Below, piece by piece: positions 44,622 to 53,499 of a DNA stretch of 64,000 bases. The DNA is from Branchinecta lynchi (Eukaryota; Arthropoda; Branchiopoda; Anostraca; Branchinectidae). Position 1 is the first letter of the stretch. Each line of letters begins with the position of its first letter. The DNA lies in the NCBI GenBank assembly GCA_023053575.1, contig JAKZAP010000001.1, positions 12,912,849-12,976,848 of the forward strand, written 5' to 3'. The notes under the pieces are model-generated. The model had not been told where the DNA came from. It worked only from the letters and a program-made list of their open reading frames with translations, and made no database searches. A program made the position numbers and the translations under genes.

Positions 44622-45602
44622 TTACATGGCACTGTCAGAAGTTTGGCAACACTTACAAACAAGACGCTAATCCCTGTTTTGACATGATGATACTTCTGTT
44701 GTGACCCTTTTGGTTTCGAGACAAAACTTCTATTACGACCCTTTCATAATGTTTACTACGAGGATGTCGAACTTCCGACAGTATACCAGCCTTGGATCAA
44801 AAATTCGGAAATAGTTGAACTGTTCGATATTGCCCAGCGCTGCCCTGCCAGGAAAGTCTTTTACACCGTCTAGTTTGAAGCTGAACAAAACCCATAAGCA
44901 AAAGCAAATCTGGTGTTGGAAATAATCAGCATGAAGGCTACACACATGACACCGTTGCACTTAGCACCGATGCGAAAAGTTCAGCCTATCTCGCAACTGT
45001 AAGTTGATGTTAACCGAGATACTAAATTGTAAAAAGTATATTAGAAACACTTCATTTGAAATCACAAATCAAGAGAATTCTGGTTTCTAAGTATCAGTAA
45101 GAAGGTACCGCGGAGTTCGGCACTACCAAAATTTTAAGCTTGTCTATCAATAAAGGTCGAACTTTTGCATAGGGCATCAGCCTCGGAAGGCCACCGGCCA
45201 TGTGCCGAAATGGTGAGCATAGAATTCTGTGGAAAAAAGTACAGTTGTGTGTTCTGCCAAACTACCATCTTCATGTCCCGGATTGAGTTAGTTGCCACTT
45301 CGTTTTCAAGTACCGGATACAAATCTTGTCAATTGCCCAAGCTTTTAAGTCCGTTTATCACTTTATTCCGGAGACGAGTATATTGAAACAAAGACATCAC
45401 GATGGAACTAGCAATCTACAGCTGAAGTTTTGCCTGTATCAATGTGACTTACTTGACTTCACTGCAGTCCAGATGGAAGATTGGGACGGGACAGAGCTGG
45501 CAATCCAGTAGAGTGAACCATTAACAGTGCAACAGAAGTCTGAAAATGGGTAAGTGTCAGAAATATAAAAGCAAACAATACCATCTCGGAATTCCGCGCT
45601 GC

Positions 45603-45671
45603 AAGTTCAGAATAAAACAAGCTTCATATATCGATCAGTCGGCACTTCCTATAGAAGGTTCATCATTGTGT
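45603..45671 (-). ncRNA. Type 1 C/D snoRNA, copy B
   Basis: C box ATGATGA at 45660-45666, D' at 45635-45638, D box CTGA at 45607-45610. It shares GATCGATATATGAAGC after the guide with the RPL14 copy, where all other copies have GATCGACATATGCAGC, so it is closest to the RPL14 intronic gene. Acceptor CCATTTTCAG at 45540-45542 is 65 nt away. Confidence 0.85.
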
Positions 45672-45717
45672 TCTTTTAAGCTGGCAATTTTCATATTCAA
45701 AACTTAAAGGACGTGTC

Positions 45718-46050
45718 TTACTTTTAATACTAACGGAACCACTTCTGTAATCACTCCATATATTTCTAACCCTGGAGACCCCGCTTTCGTACGGTACATT
45801 CTAACCCCTGTAACGAAACCACGCTGATTTTCTCACTTGCCATTTTGCTACCTTTGATGTTTATACGACGGTTGTCTGCGAGAAGTTATTCCATCACAAA
45901 AGTTTCCCTGTTTTCTCTTTAAGTCGACGGGTCTAGGATAAAAGGCTCAAAACAAGCAAAACCGTCGGTTATTGGTTGAAACCACAGCCTAATTTTAAGT
46001 ATTCAAATATTTTAAGGAACTATAAGTGAGTAAATAGTGCGAGGGGTCCT
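45718..46050. mobile_element. TTAA-flanked MITE (about 333 bp)
   Basis: Flanked by TTAA (45714-45717 and 46051-46054), with inverse ends AGGAC and GTCCT as in piggyBac- or Kolobok-type insertions. Interior is shared with 16760-17150 (CGGTACATTCTAACCCCT, CGCTGATTTTCTCACTTGCC). Confidence 0.65.
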
Positions 46051-46599
46051 TTAAGGACCTCATCAACTCGAAGTGACACTGGCACGTTGCATCTAGCAAA
46101 AGAGGGTTTGCTGAAAAAAAAACTCACAAAATAAATACATGCACAAGAACACTTGATCTTACCTCCAGCTTAGTACATCTGATGTCCTAATGAAATTCTG
46201 ACTTTGTCGTTATCTTTGTAACAGCAAGCCATTCCGAAACGTCGTCTTCTTCACCTGGAACAAATAAACCCACAGCACACCTCCCTTTCCCCATAATAAA
46301 TAACAATCTTTGGTAGATGGAAGCGTTGGGATAAGGTGCCTTGTCACAGTGACACAATATTAAAGACGGACCTGGCCGCGTATACCCTACAACTCACGAG
46401 GCGTCGTCTGGGGTGGGGGCTTAACATGAACATAAAAAGCGATTTGACAAAGCGCCAGGTGACAAAGAGACAAAGCGGTTTGAAAAAACGATTGCAGGCA
46501 ATTGAGAAGAGTGGAACGTAAGAACATTACTGACCCTGAGCGACGTCACCCCCCCCCCCCTTGGTGAGACTATGACGAAGATACCTGATATTATAGCAA

Positions 46600-49500
46600 A
46601 ATCTGGGGTCCTTGATTTTTTAATTAAAAAAAATCAATGACAAAATCACTTAGCCTTGGCCTTGAGCTTCTGCACACGAGCGCGGCTCCTGGTGGTGGTC
46701 TTGGATACTTTCTTGGAGGACTTCACCTTGGCAACCACAAGTGCCTGACGGAGGATGGCATTACGGCTCTGCTTGGCCTTCTGAACCTTGTACCTCTCGA
46801 AGTCGGTCAAGTTTGCTCTCTAAAACATATGAGCTAAGTGTAAAATATTGCAGCTGAGATCACTGAAGCTGAGAACTTAAGAGGACAGAAGATCAGATGT
46901 AGTTTTATAATCAACAGAACAAATCGCCTTAATGGACAATAGGCATTCGTCCAGCTATTTGCCCTCAGGCGCAAATTACCTCATCATTTAGAATGCTAGA
47001 AAGGGGAAGAATAGCAGACTTCCAAGGCAATTTAACTTTCCGTTTCTTCTTTTAATGGTACCAAACCAAATAAGAACAAAATCAGTGTTAATCCCCCTAT
47101 CAATCTACCTTTGCATGACTGGTGAAACTGACAAATCAGAGTATCAGCAAAAAACCCAAAAGTTATAACTTTATTTTAGAACAATTAAGAAAAGATTGTG
47201 GTGGATCTGGGTGCTAATCAGGAGTGAAGGATACTGGTTCTGTAGCACAAAAACAACTTTTTGTTCTCACAAAGCTCTAAATACGGCAACAGACAGTGAC
47301 ATTTTTTCCTGATATGGCTAAAGCATAACAAGGTTCAACTTTGAATTAACCTCACTCTATTAAACCAAAACTGCATGGATGAATATTTGAACTGGGTTTT
47401 GAGGTGGTCGATGGCACAGATTGCTTGAATAGCTCTGTATATAAATTCAACCAAACTGAGTCTCCGATGATTATAAGGAATATTGGTTAAGACACTTGTC
47501 TGATTATCAATCTGAACTTTAAGCATGGAAAAACAAAGCCGGGACTCTAGAGATGCCCGGACACATGCCATTTCTACCATAAAAATTTCATCCCAGTCAC
47601 CCAATTAATTGTGCAGCTAGTAATAAAAAAGTCACTGCCATTGCTGGAACATCATCTTACCTTGGCACGAGCAGCAATCCTGTTGGCCCAGTTGGAGGCG
47701 TTCCATTTGTCACTGATCTTATCAGCATCCCAAGCTAGCCTTACGGCCTTGGTGGATGTTCCTCTGTTAATTTTGATAACATAGTCAGTCAGGTGCATGT
47801 CGTTGAAACGAACAGCCTGTCTGGTTACTCCACTGCATGGTCCATCAACTAGTCCCTAAAAATATGAGAAAGCCTTACAGAACGTATGCCTTAAAAGACA
47901 ACTCTTTTCTCCCTTTACATGGAATTTCAGATAAGTTCTAGCTTCATATATCGATCAGTCGGCACTTCCTAGAAGAATCATCATAATTAAAAACCAAGTC
48001 TCTCTGTCCTAGCCAGGACACTCCTACAGTATTAGGTGCATCTATATTTCAATCTCTTGCAGGTTTGGCTGAAACACAGGCAGCAACATGCTTCTGAGCA
48101 CTCAAACAATTTGTAAAAGACATTTTAATGTTTTATAAAGAATGAAAACAATCGAGGGTAATGGAACTACTCCGGAAGACCTTCGCCATGCTATTAGCAT
48201 CAATACTGTCAAAAATTGTTGTATTACACAGCTGGTGCCTTGGAAGTGTCCAGTGCCCAGCCTTAAATCTAACTTTAAGACTAAGCTAGGTCTTATTGCC
48301 AAAGTCTTTAGCCACTATGTTAAAACTTTGCCAAATGGTAGAAACTTGAAGTAGTAAGTTTTGGAAACTAATACCTGTATGCCTAACAAAACGTGTGAGA
48401 CAATCTGACTTAGGCAGGGTAGAAGTAGAAGGTAATGGCCATGTGCAACACAAAACTACAAGAATGTGGTTTAATTTGCTCGTCTTAAAGTGCTAGGTAT
48501 ATCAGTGTGATTTTCTATTTTTTAAAACAGGTGACAACATGCTTGAACAACTACTATGCATCATATCAAAACTTGTAAGGATAACTAGCTACATATTGGG
48601 TCATTTTAACATGGAAGAACAAGAGCAGTCCTTTTTCCCTTGCTGGATTTTTCAGCTAACCTGAATCTGATCAAATTGTCAAAAGTTTCATGGCCCAAAA
48701 GACAGTTGAGGAAAGTTAATTTGAATGATATAAACTTTGAAGTGATTGCTAAAACCAACAGGCCTACCAAGCAACTGTTATTACAATATTTGTACTGACA
48801 AGTTCAGTTTAGGCTCCATTTATTGGTTGTTAGCTGGACACTCAAGTACTAACCCTTTTACTATTATATCTGTTGGCTTTTTTTTCAAGGGGTTGCCAAG
48901 CTGGTTATTTTTCCATAAACAAGAAGAAACACACCTTTAGAGGACAAGGAGAAAAGGATAACTATTACGACAAGAGCTTCCTTGAACATTAACTGTGGTG
49001 ACTGTAAACACGGCACAAACTGCTTGATGCATGATCTGTGCGGAAGGGTGCAAAATTAAATGAGCATCAAGGACAAAGAAATACCAGCTTTTATATACAG
49101 GAGTGGTTTCCAACACCGAATTTCCACAACCTCAAACCTGTCCTAAAAAGGTTGGAAGGAAATTTCAATCCATTCCTAAAAAGGAACTTACTATCAAGAA
49201 GAGAACTCCAGAGTCACCTGGAGTCACTCAGGACCTGTTTTAGACAGCACAGAAATTTCATTGTGAGGTTTTCAGGCCAAGTTTGATGTCATAAACTCGA
49301 GGTTGGATACTACTCCTGTATAACTTCCTGTTTCCTTCCAAATACTGCGCATTAGTACTGACTAGATCTGGTTTCCACCATATATGTTGGTGTTGTTCAA
49401 ATGGAAGGCAATGTTCAAATAAACATACCCTCTTCGTAACTGATGCATTTGAGATACAGGAGGGGTACCTGACGTCGTTTCTCCACTACCTGAATACCTT

Positions 49501-51483
49501 GATTTTTGCAACGAAAATGTTAAAATGAAATGTATATGCTGTCCCAACAGTCAAGAGGCAAAACAAAATCGCATGTCCAAAAATATTCATAATTCTGTGC
49601 CTGTCCTTTGTTTTGAAGCTGCTTTGGGAAAGGATTTTCTGGCTATTGGCTTTTCTTACTCTACCTTTTCATGATTTAGTAAGTCAATCATTGTAGGGCA
49701 AAGCGACCAGTAACCGGCCCTCGACACTTACTCTAACTACAATCAATCATTCAATCAATTCTTATTTGATTTTCAAGAATCATACACATGCAGAATCGCA
49801 TTTAAATGCTGTTTGTGACGACTGGAAAGTTTTCTGTCAGTGTTGCCACATAAGATTTTGGTACAACAAATCAGCTTGATGTGTTAAGACCAAAAAACGA
49901 CCACCTTGAAATATGCAATTACTTCAATGTGTCTGACAATTCTGTGTATTCAAGTAAAAGAAAAGATTTGCTTTCTAGTCCTGTTGTTTGTTTTGATGAA
50001 TTTTGTTGAAAAATTCAATTATTGTAAGTTTTAAAGTCTATGGAAATAATTGGCCAGTTTTTCCGTCACAGGCAGCTCCTTCTAACCCTAAGGTTAGACT
50101 GAAATGATCTTGTTTGAAAAGAAAACTAGCTCCTTCTAACCCTAAGGTTAGACTGAAATGATCTTGTTTGAAAAGAAAACTATGTGTAACGAGAAATGTT
50201 GATGCAATATATATTTATCCAACATTTAAACCATTCAGTTAGTAGGGTAGCTACTAAAAAAATAACTTTCAAATTCTGATCTTTTGGTAATAGGACCATG
50301 ATACTCCTGAACTTAAGCAATGGTTTGAGTTCAATAATACCTCACTAACTTGCTGTTGAGTACTCCAATTCTCAATTAGAAAAACACTCATTCCTATGGA
50401 AGCTTGCCGGCAGCATGCTGGTACCTGTTAAAAAATCTCGGAATTTGGCGCCGTGAATTTTCTGGGAACGATGACATCAAAAAGCAAACGACTGCCAAAC
50501 GAATTGTGTCCACCATCTTGTCTTATAATATGTATTGATACAGTGTGTTAGTTTTTAACACTGAATGCAGCTGCACATGGATTACAAGAGAAACTGGGAA
50601 TCTGATGCTTAAGTTCAGACAACAAGCTATATACTGGTGTGAAGCACCATAGATATTGAGACCTTGGTATCAATAAATTCTTTCTAGGAAAGTTCAGGTA
50701 ATTTTTTATACCTGAATTTCCATGCCATTATAAATATGATAATAAAAGCTAGCTAGGAAAAAGCCACAGGCCTTATTAAATTAGGGATTTTTTCCTGAAT
50801 ACAGTGGCATATTCGAAACATTTTTGTCAGCTGTTTAAGACTGAACAAAATTGAAAATATGATGAATTCCCGGCAATTCATTTCATTACGGAGAAATCTG
50901 CAAATCAGCGCTACTGCAGTTAAGCTTTTTGTGGCTACCCTACAGTTAGCTTCAATCTAGTATGTTTGTCATATTTTTGGGTTCCTTTTACAGATTATTA
51001 TGCAGGAAAGACTTCCATCTTGTCTGGGGTTGGATACCCCTCTGTATTGTAGTCCTACTGATGAGCTGTTTAAACTCAGTGAAACTGTGATATAACTATC
51101 CTAACAAAGAAAAGCTCTAACCTTAGTCTGGTCAATCAGATCAACAATGACGCAAGTCTTGCCAGCATCTTCTCCACTGACAATGTAGGCAACTCGCCCT
51201 ACTTCCACAAAACGTTTGAACAACTGCAAACACAACTGAAGATTAGATATGAACACAAGGTACAATTGTATACATTTCAGCCTGAATGCAGGTAGGCTAG
51301 CCTAACATGACTGAAAATTGTTTATTCTAACAGTAACTAACCGCCGTTCAAGAGAAAAATACGATAAGTAGCATACAGAGGAAATTCACATTTTATGATC
51401 AGTTAATACCACGCTACGTTAATTATAAAGTATTTCTCTTCATTTTAAAGAATTTTATACCATTTTGATTCTTGTGACGGAAG
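46600..51483 (-). CDS. RPL14: 60S ribosomal protein L14 (eL14), gene span
   Basis: Four exons, CDS join(51461-51463, 51122-51223, 47661-47855, 46646-46819), 157 residues. The product is a 60S ribosomal subunit protein. Translation contains [45 protein letters not shown] and [19 protein letters not shown], matching the eL14 family, and ends in a Lys/Arg-rich tail. Length is near that of arthropod eL14 and shorter than the vertebrate form. ATTAAA at 46619-46624 is a likely poly(A) signal about 22 nt after the stop. Introns 2 and 3 host snoRNAs, the usual arrangement in animal ribosomal protein genes. Confidence 0.95.
46646..46819 (-). CDS. RPL14: RPL14 exon 4
   Basis: Acceptor GTTTTAG (46820-46822); stop TGA at 46646-46648. 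Encodes [20 protein letters not shown] and the basic C terminus [12 protein letters not shown]. Confidence 0.95.
   Translation of the reverse strand, partial: RANLTDFERYKVQKAKQSRNAILRQALVVAKVKSSKKVSKTTTRSRARVQKLKAKAK
46888..46991 (-). ncRNA. Type 3 C/D snoRNA in RPL14 intron 3 (18S guide)
   Basis: C box ATGATGA at 46981-46987, guide GGTAATTTGCGC (46969-46980), D' CTGA at 46965-46968, D box CTGA at 46893-46896. The guide is fully complementary over 12 nt to 18S GCGCAAATTACC. The D'+5 rule points to the first A of that AAA run, in the region where animal 18S carries 2'-O-methyl A near position 468 (human numbering, from memory). Internal hairpin GGACGAA/TTGTCC. D box lies 71 nt from the exon 4 acceptor. 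Confidence 0.87.
47661..47855 (-). CDS. RPL14: RPL14 exon 3
   Basis: Acceptor TTTTTAG (47856-47858), donor AAG|GTAAGA (47659-47660). Encodes [19 protein letters not shown] to [12 protein letters not shown]; 65 whole codons. Confidence 0.95.
47922..47990 (-). ncRNA. Type 1 C/D snoRNA in RPL14 intron 2 (copy A, 28S guide)
   Basis: C box ATGATGA at 47978-47984, D' CTGA at 47955-47958, D box CTGA at 47927-47930. AATT immediately before C (47985-47988) pairs with AATT immediately after D (47923-47926), forming a terminal stem. The D' guide TAGGAAGTGCCGA matches 28S TCGGCTCTTCCTA at 12 of 13 positions; the fifth base from D' pairs with the C of CGGC. The D box is 69 nt upstream of the exon 3 acceptor. 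Confidence 0.9.
48000..51121. other. RPL14 intron 2, remainder
   Basis: About 3.1 kb with no further exon or recognised element, apart from a (TCAA)n run near 49742 and a 54-bp duplication at 50074. Open frames here are short and non-coding in character. Confidence 0.5.
50074..50181. repeat. Exact 54-bp tandem duplication
   Basis: 50074-50127 is repeated identically as 50128-50181. Each unit starts AGCTCCTTCTAACCCTAAGG and ends GAAAAGAAAACT. Identity implies a recent event or assembly collapse/expansion. Confidence 0.95.
51122..51223 (-). CDS. RPL14: RPL14 exon 2
   Basis: Acceptor TGTTTGCAG (51224-51226), donor AAG|GTTAGAG (51120-51121). Encodes [20 protein letters not shown] through IVDLIDQTK; 34 whole codons. 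Confidence 0.95.
51461..51483 (-). CDS. RPL14: RPL14 exon 1: short leader plus only the start codon
   Basis: ATG at 51461-51463 in good context (AATCAAAATGG), directly followed by donor GTATAA (51459-51460). Upstream, CTTCCG at 51483-51478 is a plausible 5' TOP start, about 24 nt downstream of CATAAAAG (51509-51502). A first coding exon holding just Met is known in RPL14 genes, and no other in-frame Met is available in exon 2. Start position is inferred. Confidence 0.65.
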
Positions 51484-51501
51484 TGATGAAAGTGGAGAAG
51501 T

Positions 51502-51509
51502 CTTTTATG
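51502..51509 (-). promoter_or_regulatory. TATA-like box of RPL14
   Basis: CATAAAAG on the minus strand, placed 24-30 nt before the pyrimidine-rich start region CATCACTTCCGTC. Confidence 0.4.
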
Positions 51510-52700
51510 GACGAGTTATCACACAACTCACAGTTAAGAAGACGATACGGTATAAGAGTTCTTGGTACTATATAACTCAGATATAACCGCATTGGTCTTT
51601 CAAGTTCCAATTACTGCGCCGGGAAATTGCCAGTAAACAACCAAATAGAAAGGTAGGTGCCAATTTAAAGGAAGAATGAGTGAAAGTATCTTAAGCCAAT
51701 GGATGGAAAGCTCTTCGGAAGGTTGTCTTCCAGCCAGGATGCGTTTCAGCGGAAGGGGATGGCTCAGCCACCCATTGCCACAGAGATTCTTGCTCTTAGT
51801 AGTCTGTTCTGAACTTTTCAAAACGAAAGCTGTATATTTTCAACATACCCTCTGCAGATTAGTTCTTTTTTTGCGACTAGATGCGCTAGCAGAAAGTAAA
51901 GAATGACACACATGCTTCTTCGTGTAAGTTTAAGCAGGTCTGTTGGGCTATTTTCAATTTCTCTTAGGCCTAGCCATGTTTAAAACTGTTTAAAATTCCT
52001 CTCCCTTTCTGTTTTATGTATGTATTCGTGTTAAACTGTTTTTTGTTGCCATTTTTTTTTTTTTTTTTTCTCATACTCTGCCCACTTTTGTACTTTGTTC
52101 AGTTTTGGCAGGTGATAGTTATATCAGATCGTGATTTGCTCTGCTCAACTCTGTTCTGACAAATTCTCGTTTTCAACTTCAGTACTGACATCTGGTTGAG
52201 TTTTCTACGATGCTAATGCGCTTATCGGTAATCGGTATGAACCGAGAGCCTAATCGCTTATTCCTCTTTCAGATAACTCGTATCAAATTCTGATTTGTGA
52301 TTGTTATTGTTTCTTAGCGCATCTGGCGGCAATTCTTCATTAGATTCTATGAAGGGCGTTTTCCTGAAGACACGCCACCGAAAATAACTCGGCGAACGAC
52401 CGCTGAAAACACTTCGCTGCTCCCGTTGGTAAATTGGGGGTGCAGAACCTGTTCAGGTGAAGTGTTATACCCCGAAACAAACTGAGCGGAGCCATCCATA
52501 AATTGTAGAGCTAGAGGTACTTACTGAGCTTTGAATTGATACCCGTCTACTTCCCTCTTCGCCGCTGCGCATATCAGAGCAACAACTGTAGCAGGCGCAG
52601 AGGACCCGCTCTGCAGTGCGTCACTTCTGACGTCACAAAGGTAGCCAAACAATTGGCTGTTACCCTCGAAATTTCTTTCCGGGGCTTTATCTCCCGGGCT
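51510..52700. other. No gene seen upstream of RPL14
   Basis: Mixed DNA with a long T run at 52052-52070. No exon supported on either strand. Confidence 0.4.
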
Positions 52701-52918
52701 CACATCCTTGTGCTTTATTCTCCATGGCTCCGCCTGTCTCTGCCAATTTGGCAGAAGTTGTATGAGCCTGGTCAAATATTTTTACTTTTTTGTCCATGTG
52801 ATATTTGCACTTTTTGCCGCGTTGGTTCTTTTTTTGTCTTCTTCTTTTTTCCTTGTTTTCTTTGTGATATGGTAATTTTTTACTGGAATAAAATTGATTG
52901 ATTGATTGATTGATTGAA
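52700..52918 (+). mobile_element. Non-LTR element 3' end with (ATTG)n tail
   Basis: Plus-strand AATAAAATTG leads directly into ATTGATTGATTGATTG (52889-52917), as at the 3' ends of RTE/CR1-like LINEs or their SINEs. The preceding about 180 bases are T-rich and show no reverse transcriptase. Confidence 0.5.
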
Positions 52919-52964
52919 CGCGGTATAGCTGAATATAGCTTTTTTTACAGGTAAGGAATTTCGA

Positions 52965-53345
52965 TGTTCCACGTAGCTCCTATCCTCCGCACGTTTGCAT
53001 CGGACAGGGTATCGGGAATTTATTCTACTCTGCACGGTCGTACAGAGATAGGGAGACGGGGGTTCTTGTGTTTATTTGTTCTTGGTGCTATACAGCGATC
53101 TATCTCACTATTCTACTCCGCACGGTCGTATTACAGAGATAGGGAGGCGGAGGATCTTGTGTTTATTTGTTCTTGGTGCTATGGTGCTGGTGCTATGGTT
53201 CTTTGTGCTCCTACCCTCCACACGTTTGAATCGAGCAGGGTATCGTGAATCTATTCTACTCCGCGCGGTCGTATTACAGAGATAGGGAGACGGAGGTTCT
53301 TGTGTTTATTTGTTCTTGGTGCTATACAGCGATCTATCTCACTTT
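52965..53345 (+). repeat. Imperfect tandem repeat
   Basis: TTCTACTC(C/T)GC(A/G)CGGTCGTA...AGAGATAGGGAG(A/G)CGG...CTTGTGTTTATTTGTTCTTGGTGCTA occurs three times (about 53022, 53110 and 53253), with the partial words CACGTTTG(C/A)ATCG around them. Confidence 0.8.
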
Positions 53346-53499
53346 TGCTAGTTGGGACACTATCGCACACGTTAGGAAAATGAAACTTGGCATGCATTTA
53401 ATGGACACGACGCCCAACAAACCTGCTCTTCCCCGATCCGTGTGGGGGTTGAGGAACGGGTGATCCATGAAACTTGATGGGTAGTAGGTGCAGATACAT

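Larger units (their letters stand above)
35170..46254 (-). ncRNA. snoRNA host gene: 14 short exons, one C/D-box snoRNA per intron
   Basis: Inferred spliced non-coding transcript. Exons in transcription order: 46163-46254, 45453-45539, 44407-44487, 43457-43603, 42840-42906, 41948-42065, 41407-41471, 40761-40844, 40231-40315, 39857-39941, 39511-39586, 38749-38832, 35824-35910 and about 35170-35283. Each internal exon lies between an AG acceptor, mostly pyrimidine-rich (several CTTTCTTGCAG), and a GTAAG/GTATG/GTACG/GTAAC donor. The last exon carries AATAAA at 35192-35197. Exons share no continuous reading frame. All 13 introns hold a C/D-box snoRNA, and in 12 of them the D box sits 64-73 nt upstream of the acceptor. 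The organisation recalls UHG/SNHG and GAS5 genes. The true 5' end is unknown; transcription could start between 46255 and 46600 or continue from RPL14. Confidence 0.75.

Noticed and set aside
46255..46400. snoRNA upstream of the first host exon
   Set aside because: No CTGA at the expected 60-80-nt distance from the 46255 acceptor.
46637..46837. Plus-strand 66-codon open frame
   Set aside because: Shadow of RPL14 exon 4 on the opposite strand.
35974..47990. Type 1 repeats as rRNA pseudogene fragments, since the plus strand resembles 28S
   Set aside because: Similarity is confined to a 13-base guide, always on one strand and framed by C, D' and D boxes at fixed distance from splice acceptors.
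51240..51300. Possible snoRNA in RPL14 intron 1
   Set aside because: A CTGA lies 51 nt before the acceptor, but no RTGATGA box is found upstream.
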